A DNA stretch of 54,324 nucleotides from Chthonomonadales bacterium (GCA_012517255.1 JAAYVH010000112.1:1-54324); one strand, 5' to 3'. Shown: positions 20,569 to 32,736, counted from the first letter of the stretch. The notes: generated from the sequence alone by a model not told the origin. Translations and numbers: made by a program.

Positions 20569-21240
20569 TCACGTTCCGGCGACGAGCACGCCAGCGTCCA
20601 GCCGATAGTTTCGTGCAAAGCGCGCGGCGTGCTCTGCGTTGTGGGTGACCATCACCACGGCCATCCTCGCGTCTGAGGCCTGGTCGGCGGCGACCCGGAG
20701 CAGCAGATCCACGATCTGCGAGCCTGTCTCGCGATCGAGGTTGCCGGTGGGTTCATCGCAGAGATGCACGGCATGCCGGTTGATCAGCGCCCGAGCGACC
20801 GCCACGCGCTGCCGCTCGCCGCCGGACATCTGCCAGGGAAAGCCGTCCCTGCGATGTGCCACGCCGACCTGTTCGAGAAGCGATAGGGCCCGCTCCTCGG
20901 AACGATCTGCGCGTGCCGCCAGGGTGGGCAGCAGCACGTTCTCGATGGCGGTGAGCTGGGGCAAGAGATGGTGCTCCTGAAAGACGAAGCCGACATGCGA
21001 CGCCCGATAGGCTGCTGTCTCGGCGGGCGCCAGATCAGCGAGGTTCGTGCCGCCGAACGCCACTGTCCCCGAGGTTGGCGTGTCGAGCCCGCCCATGATG
21101 TTCAGCAGCGTGCTCTTGCCTGACCCGGAAGGTCCCATGATTGCGACGGTGTCGCCGCTCTCCACCGTCAGACAAGCGCCGTCGAGGACGCGGCGTTCGC
21201 CGAAAACCTTGCACACCTCGCGCACTTCGAGGACGGACAT
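20569..21240 (-). CDS. ABC transporter ATP-binding protein, LolD/MacB-like
   Basis: Walker A GPSGSGKST, signature MSGGERQRVAVARAL, Walker B HLCDEPTGNLD. Confidence 0.95.
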   Translation of the reverse strand: MSVLEVREVCKVFGERRVLDGACLTVESGDTVAIMGPSGSGKSTLLNIMGGLDTPTSGTVAFGGTNLADLAPAETAAYRASHVGFVFQEHHLLPQLTAIENVLLPTLAARADRSEERALSLLEQVGVAHRRDGFPWQMSGGERQRVAVARALINRHAVHLCDEPTGNLDRETGSQIVDLLLRVAADQASDARMAVVMVTHNAEHAARFARNYRLDAGVLVAGT

Positions 21241-21242
21241 GG

Positions 21243-21509
21243 CTACGCGTCGGCGGCAACTGATGGGTCGGTGTGGACCTTCGAACTGGCGGCACAGTGA
21301 GCGCCCTGCCGTTTGAGCGCAGCCTCGATCAAGCCGCGGAACAGCGGATGGGCACGGTTCGGGCGCGACTTGAACTCGGGATGGAACTGAGTGGCAATGA
21401 AGAACGGGTGACTGGGGATCTCGATGATCTCCACGAGCCGATAGTCAGGAGAGATGCCTGAGCACACCATGCCGTTGCGGTTCAGCGTGTCCCGGTAGTC
21501 ATTGTTCAG

Positions 21510-21512
<3 letters not shown>
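21243..21512 (-). pseudogene. pyrG: C-terminal part of CTP synthase glutaminase domain, separated from the main ORF by an in-frame TAG
   Basis: Same frame as pyrG: [TAG][65 protein letters not shown], containing the FHPE catalytic His/Glu. Confidence 0.85.
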
Positions 21513-23000
<1,488 letters not shown>

Positions 23001-23098
23001 TTATATCGCACCGACGCGCCGATCTGCGCAGACGCAAACGATGCCATCAGCGCTCCGGAACGCGCGAGCGAGAAGGCCGTAGGCGGGGCCGTCCGCGT

Positions 23099-24310
23099 CT
23101 ACGCGTAGCCCTCGACGATTCGCGAGCCCAGATCACGCAGGCGTTCGACGTTGCCCGGGTCGAAGCCGGAACCGCCAGCGCAGACATCGGCCATGTGCCC
23201 TACGAGCACGCATGCGCCTTCCCAGAAGAGACGCTGGACGGATTGCGGAACCGGCGCGCCCCCTTTGCAGCGAGGCGTGATGGGGATCCGGTCGCGCGTG
23301 TTGTGTTCCGTCCCGGCGGTGATTAGAATGCCGGCTGCCCGTAGCGCTGAGGCGTAACGCTCCAACTGCTCGGGACTGTTGCGTTCGGGGATGAACTCGG
23401 CGCAGGCAATGCTCCGCGCGCGTATACGCTCGATCAGGTTCTCAGGCGTGTCCTCGAACTCACATACAGGATCGGCGCCATCGGCGAGAACCGGGTAGCA
23501 GGCGATGCCGCCCAATGAGGCGATCAGCCGGCGGGCATGGTCGAAGTCCACGAACGTCTCCGGCACGTAGCCGGGCTTGCCCGCCTTCATCAACCGCGAA
23601 CGTATCTCGTTCTGCGTGGCGACTGCTTCGGCCGGACTGGCTTTGGGAGGTCCGCCGTAGGCTCGTGTCAGGAGTGCCGTCTGTTCTTCGTCGTCCAGGC
23701 GCTCCGCCATCCTCTCCTGAAACGCCTGCGCGATGTGCCGCTCCTGCAGATACACGCTCTCACGCGGGCAACCATGCCGGCGCACCACCATGTCTTTGAC
23801 CTGGGTCTCATCCAGATCGCTCTCGAACCCGGCCAAGCGAAACACCTCTCCCATCCGTCCGATCATGTCGGCCATGCGCGCCGAGTCCTTGTCCCTGATG
23901 GTCTGTAGGAGCGCCGCGGCATTCTCCGAAAGCGGATCGAAAGCTGTGACGGCCTTGCCGCAAATGTACATCTTGCCCGGATTGGCCGGGTCGTTGATCC
24001 GCACGCCGGCGCGGACAAGATCGTCGAGGGGGCAGATGATCTCCGTCCCGAACAGCGGAAAGATCCCCGCTGCCATGGCTCGGTTCGCGAAGTCCGCGTA
24101 GACCCCGTAGTGATAGTAGTTGCTCACCCCGAGGAGGCGGATGCCCTCGCGTGATGCCGCCTCGACGGCCTCGGCGACTGTGTCGAACGCCGAGAAGTTG
24201 GGCGGCAGATGGATGTGCGTATTGTGCGGGAGGCCATTGGCCGGCGCAGCGCTCTGCGCAGAGGACTGGGAGCGCTCAATCGCGGCGCGGACAGGTTCGG
24301 AAACGGTCAT
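23099..24310 (-). CDS. PHP-like hydrolase/amidohydrolase-type protein
   Basis: NTHIHLPPNFSAFDTVAEAVEAASREGIRLLGVSNYY, FGTEIICPLDD, ILITAGTEHNT motifs. Confidence 0.6.
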   Translation of the reverse strand: MTVSEPVRAAIERSQSSAQSAAPANGLPHNTHIHLPPNFSAFDTVAEAVEAASREGIRLLGVSNYYHYGVYADFANRAMAAGIFPLFGTEIICPLDDLVRAGVRINDPANPGKMYICGKAVTAFDPLSENAAALLQTIRDKDSARMADMIGRMGEVFRLAGFESDLDETQVKDMVVRRHGCPRESVYLQERHIAQAFQERMAERLDDEEQTALLTRAYGGPPKASPAEAVATQNEIRSRLMKAGKPGYVPETFVDFDHARRLIASLGGIACYPVLADGADPVCEFEDTPENLIERIRARSIACAEFIPERNSPEQLERYASALRAAGILITAGTEHNTRDRIPITPRCKGGAPVPQSVQRLFWEGACVLVGHMADVCAGGSGFDPGNVERLRDLGSRIVEGYA

Positions 24311-24504
24311 CGTGGAGCCTTTCGGTCTATTGGAGGCACGGTTCATATCTTCCCACTGGAATCGTACCCTGCCGATGCAGGAGACGGGACTTCGAGACGA
24401 GAATTGCTGCGCATGCCGGGCGTGCCTAACGCCGGCAGCAAGAGACAGGGCCGTGCGGGTGTCATGTGGCTCCGCAGCGCAGCCTGCACTGAGGAGGAAG
24501 AACC

Positions 24505-25317
24505 GTGAAGATTGGCGTGAACAAGTGGACGATGCCGCCGGACTGGTCGCTCGACAAGGCCTTCGAGGCGGCTGTCGAGGCGGGGTTCGACACCATCGAG
24601 ATTAACGTCGGCGAGACCGGTGAGCTTACGCCGGATACGAGCGAAGCCGAGGCGAGGTCCATCGCGGCACGCGCCCGGGATGCCGGCATCGAAGTATCGA
24701 GCCTGTCCACGGGTCTCGGCTGGGCGTATCCGCTGACCGATGGCGATCCTGCCAAAGCCGGCAGGGGCGTCGCCAACACGGAAGCGCAGATACGGCTCGC
24801 GCGGTGGATGGGCCTTGATGCGATCCTCTGCGTGCCCGGCATGGTTACTCCCGACGTCCCCTATGACGTCGCCTACGAGCGCGCTCAGGCTGCGCTCCGG
24901 CGGCTCGAGCCGGTAGCGGCCGAGAACCGCGTCGTCATCGGCGTCGAGAACGTCTGGAACAAGTTCCTGCTGTCGCCCATCGAGATGGCGCGGTTCGTGG
25001 ACGAGATCGGCAGTCCGTGGGTACAGGTCTACTTCGATGTCGGCAACGTGCTCGTGTTCGGGTACCCGCAGCAATGGATCCGCATCCTCGGCAAGCGCAT
25101 CAAGAAGGTGCATGTCAAGGACTTTCGGGCGAATGTCGGCAACATCACGGGCTTTGCCAATCCCCTGCAGGGCGACGTCCCGTGGATTGACGTCAGAGAG
25201 GCCTTCGCCGACGTCGGCTACGACGACGTTGTGACCGCCGAGGTGGAGGGCTACCGCGTACAGCCTGAGATCGGCCTGCGCCACATCGCCGAGGCCCTAA
25301 GGAGCGTATTCGCGTAA
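24505..25317 (+). CDS. Sugar phosphate isomerase/epimerase (xylose isomerase-like TIM barrel)
   Basis: AVEAGFDTIEINVGETGEL, VIGVENVWNKFLLSP, VYFDVGNVLVFGYPQQWIRILGKRIKKVHVKDFR. Confidence 0.88.
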   Translation: MKIGVNKWTMPPDWSLDKAFEAAVEAGFDTIEINVGETGELTPDTSEAEARSIAARARDAGIEVSSLSTGLGWAYPLTDGDPAKAGRGVANTEAQIRLARWMGLDAILCVPGMVTPDVPYDVAYERAQAALRRLEPVAAENRVVIGVENVWNKFLLSPIEMARFVDEIGSPWVQVYFDVGNVLVFGYPQQWIRILGKRIKKVHVKDFRANVGNITGFANPLQGDVPWIDVREAFADVGYDDVVTAEVEGYRVQPEIGLRHIAEALRSVFA

Positions 25318-25344
25318 CGAGTCGTAGAGGTATACTCTGCGCGG

Positions 25345-25500
25345 CATTTGCCGAAGGGGAGTAGCATTCCCGTGCGCAGGCGCGGGATGGGCGCGTCGTC
25401 AGGACGGGGCCAATCGGCCTCCGGTGCGCCCGGAGCTCCGGCTGACTGGTCGCCCTGTGCGACCCTGTGCAGCGCTGTGATGCGAGACCTTCGGTCCGCG
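25345..25500 (+). promoter_or_regulatory. yybP-ykoY (Mn2+) riboswitch upstream of terC
   Basis: CCGAAGGGGAGTAGC ... GTCGTCAGGACG ... GCGAGACCTTCGG; P1 CCGAAG(25351-25356)/CTTCGG(25489-25494); upstream of terC. Confidence 0.85.
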
Positions 25501-25540
25501 TGTCGTTCTCGGCACGGGGATCGAAGGTCTTTCGTTTTCG
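25485..25540 (+). terminator. Riboswitch-associated intrinsic terminator
   Basis: AGACCTTCGGTC (25485-25496) pairs with GATCGAAGGTCT (25519-25530), one G-U, followed by TTCGTTTTC; mutually exclusive with aptamer P1. Confidence 0.7.
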
Positions 25541-25576
25541 GCATGGCAATCCTTGTAATGGGACGATGACACCAAC

Positions 25577-26494
25577 GTGAATCACGCGGGGATGTGGCTC
25601 GGTTTCGGAGCTCTGGTCGTTGCCGTGCTTGCGATCGATCTGGGGCTGTTCAACAGGAAGGCGCACACGCCGTCGTTCAAGGAAGCAGCCGCGTGGTCGG
25701 CTGTATGGGTAAGCCTCGCGGTTCTGTTCGGCGTCTGGGTGTTCGTTCGAGAGGGCCACGACCTGGGCCTGCAGTTTGCGACAGGATATCTCGTGGAGCT
25801 GTCGCTATCGGTAGACAATGTCTTCCTGTTCGCCGTCCTCTTCACCCATTTCCAGGTGGCCCGGCGCTACCAGCACCGTCTCCTGTTCTGGGGAATCATC
25901 GGCGCTGTGGTCATGCGCGGGATCATGATCGCCGCGGGCACGGCGCTGATCAATCGGTTCCACTGGGTTGTCATCGTGTTCGGCGTGTTCCTCATCTGGA
26001 CCGGCATACGGATGTTCCTGCATCGCAATCGGGAGATGGATGTGTCCGAGATGGCGGTGCTGCGCTGGCTTCGCCGCCACGTGCGGATTTCGGAGACCTA
26101 TGACGGGCAGAGGTTCTTCACGCGCAAGGATGGCGCACTCTACGCAACGCCGCTGTTTGTGGTGCTGGTGCTGGTCGAGCTCACCGACCTGATGTTCGCG
26201 GTCGACAGCATCCCCGCTGTGCTTGCCATCAGCCGGGATCCCTTCATTGTCTTCACATCGAACGTGTTCGCGATCCTCGGCCTGCGATCGTTCTACTTCC
26301 TGCTGGCAGGCGTCATGGAGATGTTCGAGTATCTCACCGTGGGTCTTGCGGGCGTGCTCGTGTTCGTTGGGGTGAAGATGCTGGGCATCTGGCACATCCC
26401 CACGACGTGGTCGCTGGCGGTGATCGTTGCGATCCTCGCCGCCGCCATCGCTGCGTCGCTGCTGAAAGCCAGAAAACGAGTGACCGTCGCCTGA
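25577..26494 (+). CDS. TerC family integral membrane protein (Alx/TerC type)
   Basis: GTG start; FGALVVAVLAIDLGLFNRKAH, LVELSLSVDNVFLFAVLFTHF, DLMFAVDSIPAVLAISRDPFIVFTSNVFAILGLRSFYFLLAG. Confidence 0.95.
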   Translation: MNHAGMWLGFGALVVAVLAIDLGLFNRKAHTPSFKEAAAWSAVWVSLAVLFGVWVFVREGHDLGLQFATGYLVELSLSVDNVFLFAVLFTHFQVARRYQHRLLFWGIIGAVVMRGIMIAAGTALINRFHWVVIVFGVFLIWTGIRMFLHRNREMDVSEMAVLRWLRRHVRISETYDGQRFFTRKDGALYATPLFVVLVLVELTDLMFAVDSIPAVLAISRDPFIVFTSNVFAILGLRSFYFLLAGVMEMFEYLTVGLAGVLVFVGVKMLGIWHIPTTWSLAVIVAILAAAIAASLLKARKRVTVA

Positions 26495-26503
26495 CGGTCA
26501 CTC
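26478..26503 (-). terminator. Hairpin between convergent terC and yjbQ, formed by their own 3' coding ends
   Basis: GAGTGACCGTC-GCCT-GACGGTCACTC perfect 11-bp stem; on the minus strand followed by GTTTTC. Confidence 0.65.
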
Positions 26504-26920
26504 GCCGATGATCTTAACCAGGACCCGCTTTCTTCGACGACCGTCGAACTCGCCGTAGAAGATCTGCTCCCACGGCCCGAAGTCCAGACGGCCTTCGGTC
26601 ACCGCCACAACCACTTCTCGACCCATGATCTGCCGCTTCATGTGAGCGTCAGCATTGTCCTCGCCCGTTCGGTTGTGGGCGTAGCGCTGAGGCGAAGCAT
26701 CGAACGGCGCGAGACGTTCGAGCCAGGCCTCGTAGTCGGCATGGAGACCCGTTTCGTTGTCGTTGATGAACACCGAGGCCGTTATGTGCATGGCGTTCAC
26801 CAGCACGAGACCCTCCCGGATGCCGCTTTCTGCGACACACCGCTCCACTTCACGGGTGATGTTCACAAACCCGCGCCGTGAGGGCACGTTGAACCAGAGT
26901 TCCTTGCGAAAGCTCTTCAT
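26498..26920 (-). CDS. yjbQ: YjbQ/UPF0047 family protein
   Basis: [76 protein letters not shown]. Confidence 0.92.
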   Translation of the reverse strand: MKSFRKELWFNVPSRRGFVNITREVERCVAESGIREGLVLVNAMHITASVFINDNETGLHADYEAWLERLAPFDASPQRYAHNRTGEDNADAHMKRQIMGREVVVAVTEGRLDFGPWEQIFYGEFDGRRRKRVLVKIIGE

Positions 26921-26927
26921 CCGAGGT

Positions 26928-27425
<498 letters not shown>

Positions 27426-27497
27426 GGCTAACACTCCTTGCGGGGATGGTGGACCCGAACTTCAGGGCCATATTCGCGGCAGGAGGGCGTGCTTCCT

Positions 27498-28895
27498 CTA
27501 TCGGGCTCGCCTGTCGGGCGACTGTGGCCTGGCGCCGGGAGCATACGAAATGGAGCCGTGGGAGGCGATCTCGTAGCCGAACTTCGTCAGGTAGTACCGG
27601 CGCGGATGGAACGGATCGCCGATCCGATCCAGTTCGGTCTGGACCCGCCGGTCGAGATCGGCCCTCAGGCTGTCGTGCCCCGGCGCGCCGATCAGGTTCC
27701 TCATCTGATAGGGGTCTCGCTCGTCGTCGTACAGAAGCCATGGCCCCGTTATGTTGCGGACATAGGTATGCGTCCGGGTGCGGATGGCTCGGTATTCCAT
27801 GTCGTACGCCTTGTTGCCATGGAACGGCGAGACCAGCATGTAGAGCGCGGCGCGATCGGGCATTTCGCGACCGCCTCGTACGAGGGCCGACAGATCGTCG
27901 CCTTCCATGGTGCGGGGCTGCCGGATGCCCGCCATCCCCAGCAGCGTGGGCAGAAGGTCGGGGGTGTTGATCGGCGCTGTCACGCTGCGAGCCGATACGC
28001 CGGGGGCCCGAATGAGCAAGGGGACACAAGCCGACTCGCTCCATGGCACCTGCTTCGTGTAGGGCGTGCATCCGTGCGAGCCCATCATCTCCCCGTGGTC
28101 CGACGTGAACACGAGGATCGTGTCGTTGGCGAGACCCGTCTCGTCGAGCGTTGCCATGATCTCTGCCACGCAGCGGTCGAGTGCCTCGCAATGGGCGTAA
28201 TACCCGGTCGCCTCTTTGCGTGCCCTCTCCTGCAGGTCCGGCGGCACGTTGGGAGGCAGCTTGATGCGATCGGCGACATACAGAGTGTCATATCCGGGCG
28301 GCAGCTCGAAATGCGGAAAATGGGGCGTCCCGTACGAGACGAAGAGCAGGAACGGGCGGGGATCTGTGCGGTATTCGCGGAGAAGCCGCCTCGCCTCGGC
28401 CGTCTGTGCGAAGGCATCGTAGCCCGCCCAGTAGCGCTTGTCCGGCGAGTTGCCCTCGTAGTAGTGCGAATGTAGATAGCTGTGGTCACACTCGGCGGCT
28501 TTCCAGTAGTCCCACCCCTGCCTTCTCTCCGGCGGAATGTAGGTCTCGCGCCCGTGGCCGTCAAGATGCCATTTGCCGATGTAGGCCGTCCGGTATCCCG
28601 CGCGACCGAATATCTCGGCCATGCAGAGCTCCGTTGCGGGCAGATGGAGGTCATTGAGGAACATGCCCGTCGAGGTGGGATAGCGTCCGGTCATCAGTGC
28701 GGCGCGGTATGGCGTGCAGACCGGACACACCGAGACGGCGTTGCGGAAGTTCACGCTCTGCGTGGCCAGCCGGTCTATGTTCGGCGTTCGGACGTTGGTA
28801 TCGCCGGCATAGCCCGTCGCAGATGCGCGCCATTGATCGGCTAGCAGAAACACGATGTTGGGACGGCGTGCGGTGCCGTCGCATGTCACGCTCAT
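27498..28895 (-). CDS. Sulfatase (alkaline phosphatase superfamily)
   Basis: RPNIVFLLADQWRASATGYAG, SVCPVCTPYRAALMTGRYP (C-x-P-x-R), TSDHGEMMGSHG. Confidence 0.94.
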   Translation of the reverse strand: MSVTCDGTARRPNIVFLLADQWRASATGYAGDTNVRTPNIDRLATQSVNFRNAVSVCPVCTPYRAALMTGRYPTSTGMFLNDLHLPATELCMAEIFGRAGYRTAYIGKWHLDGHGRETYIPPERRQGWDYWKAAECDHSYLHSHYYEGNSPDKRYWAGYDAFAQTAEARRLLREYRTDPRPFLLFVSYGTPHFPHFELPPGYDTLYVADRIKLPPNVPPDLQERARKEATGYYAHCEALDRCVAEIMATLDETGLANDTILVFTSDHGEMMGSHGCTPYTKQVPWSESACVPLLIRAPGVSARSVTAPINTPDLLPTLLGMAGIRQPRTMEGDDLSALVRGGREMPDRAALYMLVSPFHGNKAYDMEYRAIRTRTHTYVRNITGPWLLYDDERDPYQMRNLIGAPGHDSLRADLDRRVQTELDRIGDPFHPRRYYLTKFGYEIASHGSISYAPGARPQSPDRRAR

Positions 28896-30409
28896 GGCAA
28901 AGCGTAATCCTTCTGAGGCTCACCGGTGCGTACCAGCCCGCGCATGCGCAGGGAAGCCCTGGTCGCCGACGCCCCAAGGGCAACCGTTGCCGCCTCATCG
29001 TAGGGGGCGTTGATGAGTATGTTCGAGACCTCTATCGTCGCGTCGCCGTCTATGAGAAAGACCCGGCCGCCCGCACGGCGGCTGTCGCTCGCCGCCTCCG
29101 CGAAGCGCTCGGGGTCGTGAAACGAACCGACCGAGACGTTGGATAGGAGGAGTGTCGGCACGATGCCGATGCCATTGGCAACCACGTGCGTCGACTCGAC
29201 CAGGATCGCCGCCTGACGCGCCACGGGGCCAGCGCCAGCCTCTCGCGCTTTGAAGGCGCTTCCATCGGTCAGCGCCGTATGGATGGTCACGTTGCTCATC
29301 CGGTTGGTCAGCGGCGTCGGCCAGACAAGGTGGATCCCCACGACGCACTGGTCGGCCATGAGACCCGACACGCTGCCCCACGGACCCTGTGCCGTGTAGG
29401 GCGCCGAGAAGCCGCTAACGGCCCTGCTCCCGGGTTCTTCGAAGGCGTTCTGGCCGGTGACGGGATCATGCACTGGGAACGCAGGCGACGCTCCCAGACG
29501 GAGCGCCGTGTGAACGCCGAAGAACATCAGATCGGTGAAGACGTACCCGTCGCTGCGGCCCACCTGCACGCCCACATTGTCGGGATGCGAGACGACGATA
29601 CCGTAGATCCACGAGTACGTCTTGCCGGGTAGCGCCTTTCCCGGACAGGCGGGGCCCACGTTGGGCACGAGATGGACCCGCGACAGTCGGTTCACGTCGA
29701 GGCATTCGACGAACACGAACCCGCGCCGATAGCCGTAGAGGCTGATCCGATCGACATACGTCCTCGCCCCGCGGGCTTGCACGAAGAAGTCGTAGTAGCG
29801 GTCGCAGACGATGTCCTCGATGACAACATTGGGGCCCGTCACGTAGAACGTGGGACCGCAGGGCTTGACGTGCTCTCTGACGAACCGGCTGCGCGCTTCG
29901 GCGAACGTCGCGTAGTGATAGGGAGAGCGCGGGTCCTTGAACTCCTCGTCGGCGGGCCACGGCTGACGATCATAGAGGATGTAGAGCCCGCGCACCGATG
30001 ACCCGCCCGGCAGGTCGAACAGGGGTTTCCGTTGGGGACCGGCGTACTGGTCCGGAGCCGGACGCGCCAGAATCTTCGATCCGACGATTAACTTCTCGGG
30101 CAGAGGAAACGCTGACCACGCATTGTTGGCGAACCCGGCCGGACTGCCCAGCAGCGCGACGCCAGCGGGGATGCGCAGGGTGCGCGTGAGCACGTAGCCC
30201 TTGCCGGGCCCAACCGACGGAATTTGTACTACGCCGCCGCTCGCCGACACAGACGCTATCGCGCGAGCGAAGGCGGCCGTGTCGTCCGTGCGGGCGTCGC
30301 CCTTTGCGCCGTAGTCGCGCACGGAGACCACCGTCGGGGCGCCCGGCGCGGAAACTGGCAACAGGAGCATGGCGCGGAGTAACGCCAGCGCTGTCAGCAT
30401 CATGATCAT
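28892..30409 (-). CDS. Secreted pectate-lyase-like parallel beta-helix protein
   Basis: Signal peptide; TVVSVRDYGAKGDARTDDTAAFARAIASVSASGGVVQIPSVGPGKGYVLTRTLRIPAGVALLGSP. Confidence 0.85.
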   Translation of the reverse strand: MIMMLTALALLRAMLLLPVSAPGAPTVVSVRDYGAKGDARTDDTAAFARAIASVSASGGVVQIPSVGPGKGYVLTRTLRIPAGVALLGSPAGFANNAWSAFPLPEKLIVGSKILARPAPDQYAGPQRKPLFDLPGGSSVRGLYILYDRQPWPADEEFKDPRSPYHYATFAEARSRFVREHVKPCGPTFYVTGPNVVIEDIVCDRYYDFFVQARGARTYVDRISLYGYRRGFVFVECLDVNRLSRVHLVPNVGPACPGKALPGKTYSWIYGIVVSHPDNVGVQVGRSDGYVFTDLMFFGVHTALRLGASPAFPVHDPVTGQNAFEEPGSRAVSGFSAPYTAQGPWGSVSGLMADQCVVGIHLVWPTPLTNRMSNVTIHTALTDGSAFKAREAGAGPVARQAAILVESTHVVANGIGIVPTLLLSNVSVGSFHDPERFAEAASDSRRAGGRVFLIDGDATIEVSNILINAPYDEAATVALGASATRASLRMRGLVRTGEPQKDYALP

Positions 30410-30501
30410 GGCTGTCTGGTTCCATGGTACCGCGTGCGGCGGCGGTTGCAGGGTACGATTCAGGGGAGCATGCGTTGCCGCAGCAGTCCCTGGAGGTTGA
30501 T

Positions 30502-31419
30502 GTGAACAACCTGGCCCTCCCGCGCCGGCTTCCGGCGCTTGTCTATCTGGCTCTCTACCTTGCTGCAGCCTCATCGGCGCAGCCGCCCGGTATCACGGAA
30601 TGGCACCCCGCTTTCGTCGGCATTGAGTATGGCCGAACTGCCGTAGAAGACCCGCGTCCGCTGCGCGTCCATGCCCTGCGGATTGACCTCAAAGCGCCCG
30701 GCCTGTCCTTTCTGGCGACGCCGCGTCGAGCCGACGGTCAGATGCATACGACAGGCATGACCACCGGCACATTCCTCAGCGCCTACGGCCTGCAGGCAGC
30801 CATCAACGGGGCGCCGTTCGGTCCCATTCATCGCGATGAGGGGAAGCCAGTCAACGTCGTGGGCCTGACAGTTTCCGAAGGAGTGCAGGTCTCTCCGCCG
30901 ACCGATCTGCCGGCGCTGGTGATCACGCGCACCAACGAGGCCCGGATCGCCGAGCCGCCGTTTGACCTCAAGGACGTGCATACCGCCGTAGCCGGATTCG
31001 GCGTAGTGCTTCGACGAGGCGAGATCGTGGGCAAGGACGACGCTCTGCACCCGCGAACCGCGGCAGGCATATCGCAGGACGGTCGCACGCTGTACTTGAT
31101 GGTGATTGACGGGCGCCAACCCGGCTACAGCGAGGGCGTCACAACCGCGGAAGTCGGAGCATGGCTGCGGGCGCTCGGGGCATGGGACGGTATCAACCTG
31201 GATGGCGGCGGCACCAGCACCATGGTGATCGAGGATGCCCGGCGAACGCCGTGGATCCTGAATCTGCCCATTCATGCCAACATGCCGGGGTGGCAGCGCG
31301 TTGCCGGCAGCCACCTTGGCATTCGAGCTCGGCGGCTGCGCGGAGGCCCCAGGATACCCATTGCCCAGAGCGCTATCGAGGCTGATTTGGGATTGTTCTG
31401 CGTCGCCGGGCTTCGATAG
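30502..31419 (+). CDS. Phosphodiester glycosidase (NAGPA/DUF2233) family secreted protein
   Basis: GTG start with GGAGG RBS; AAINGAPF, RTAAGISQDGRTLYLMVIDGRQPGYSEGVTTAEVGAWLRALGAWDGINLDGGGTSTMV. Confidence 0.9.
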   Translation: MNNLALPRRLPALVYLALYLAAASSAQPPGITEWHPAFVGIEYGRTAVEDPRPLRVHALRIDLKAPGLSFLATPRRADGQMHTTGMTTGTFLSAYGLQAAINGAPFGPIHRDEGKPVNVVGLTVSEGVQVSPPTDLPALVITRTNEARIAEPPFDLKDVHTAVAGFGVVLRRGEIVGKDDALHPRTAAGISQDGRTLYLMVIDGRQPGYSEGVTTAEVGAWLRALGAWDGINLDGGGTSTMVIEDARRTPWILNLPIHANMPGWQRVAGSHLGIRARRLRGGPRIPIAQSAIEADLGLFCVAGLR

Positions 31420-31443
31420 ACCCGAGAGAATACGGAGGGACCG

Positions 31444-32736
31444 ATGATTGACCGATATACCACGCCTGAGATGCGCGACCTGTGGAGCATGCACGCCCGC
31501 ACACAGCGGTGGCTTGAGGTCGAGATCGCCGTCTGTGAAGGGCTCGAACAGGCTGGCCAGATACCGTCCGGCGTGACCGAGCGCATACGAGCCGGCGCGC
31601 GCTTCGATCTCGCCCGCATGGCGGAGATCGAGAAGGAGACGCGCCACGATGTCATGGCCTTTGTCAAGAACGTCCAGGAGAGCCTTGGCGACGAAGGCCG
31701 CTTCGTGCACTATGGAATCACGAGCTATGACGTCGTGGACACGGCCCTGTGCATGGCGCTCCGGGATGCTGCCGACATCATCATCGGGCGAGCCGAGAGG
31801 CTGACCGAGGTCATTCGCAGGATGGCGCGCGAGCATCGGCACACCCTGCAGATCGGCAGAACGCACGGCATCCATGCGGAGCCCATCACGTTCGGTTTCA
31901 AGCTCGCCGGATGGTTCGACGAAATGCAGCACAACATCGAACGGCTTCGCGCGGCGCGGGCCATGATAGCCGTCGGGAAGATCTCGGGGGCCGTTGGGAC
32001 GCATGCCAACATCAGCCCGGAGGTCGAAGAGTTCGTGTGTCGCAGGCTCGGTCTCGGCGTTGCGCCGGTTTCTACACAGATCATCGCGCGGGACCGCCAT
32101 GCTCAGCTCATCACGACGCTGGCCATCGTGGCTGCCTCGCTGGAGCGCTTCGCCACCGAGGTGCGCAACCTCGCGCGCACGGAGATACTCGAGGTCCAGG
32201 AATACTTCGCCGCAGGCCAGAAAGGCTCGTCGGCGATGCCGCACAAGCGCAACCCGTGGAACTGCGAGACGGTTACGGGTCTCGCGCGCGTGGTTCGGGG
32301 AATGGTGGTCCCCATGCTCGAGAGCATGACCACATGGCATGAGCGAGACCTGGCCAACTCGTCGGTCGAGCGGATCGTCTTCCCCGACACCACCACCCTC
32401 GTGGATTGGATGCTGTGGAAGTTCGCCGATATCCTGGATCGTCTGATCGTGCATGTGGACCGCATGGAGCGCAACCTCGGCCTCATGGGCGGGCTCGTGT
32501 GTTCGGAACAGGTGATGCTCGCGCTGGTCAATGCCGGCATGTCGCGTGAGGAAGCCTACGCCGTCGCGCAGAGGAACGCGGCACGCACGTGGGACGAGGG
32601 AATGGACTTTCGGCAGGCCATCGAGTCGGATCCCGATGTGCGGCGCTGCCTCAACGATCGGCAGATCGCTGAGTGCTTCGATGTCGAGCATCATCTGCGC
32701 CACCTGGATCACACGTTCGAGAAGCTCGGGATTTGA
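31444..32736 (+). CDS. purB: Adenylosuccinate lyase
   Basis: MIDRYTTPEMRDLWS, HYGITSYDVVDTALCMALRDA, GRTHGIHAEPITFG, KGSSAMPHKRNPWNCE. Confidence 0.97.
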   Translation: MIDRYTTPEMRDLWSMHARTQRWLEVEIAVCEGLEQAGQIPSGVTERIRAGARFDLARMAEIEKETRHDVMAFVKNVQESLGDEGRFVHYGITSYDVVDTALCMALRDAADIIIGRAERLTEVIRRMAREHRHTLQIGRTHGIHAEPITFGFKLAGWFDEMQHNIERLRAARAMIAVGKISGAVGTHANISPEVEEFVCRRLGLGVAPVSTQIIARDRHAQLITTLAIVAASLERFATEVRNLARTEILEVQEYFAAGQKGSSAMPHKRNPWNCETVTGLARVVRGMVVPMLESMTTWHERDLANSSVERIVFPDTTTLVDWMLWKFADILDRLIVHVDRMERNLGLMGGLVCSEQVMLALVNAGMSREEAYAVAQRNAARTWDEGMDFRQAIESDPDVRRCLNDRQIAECFDVEHHLRHLDHTFEKLGI

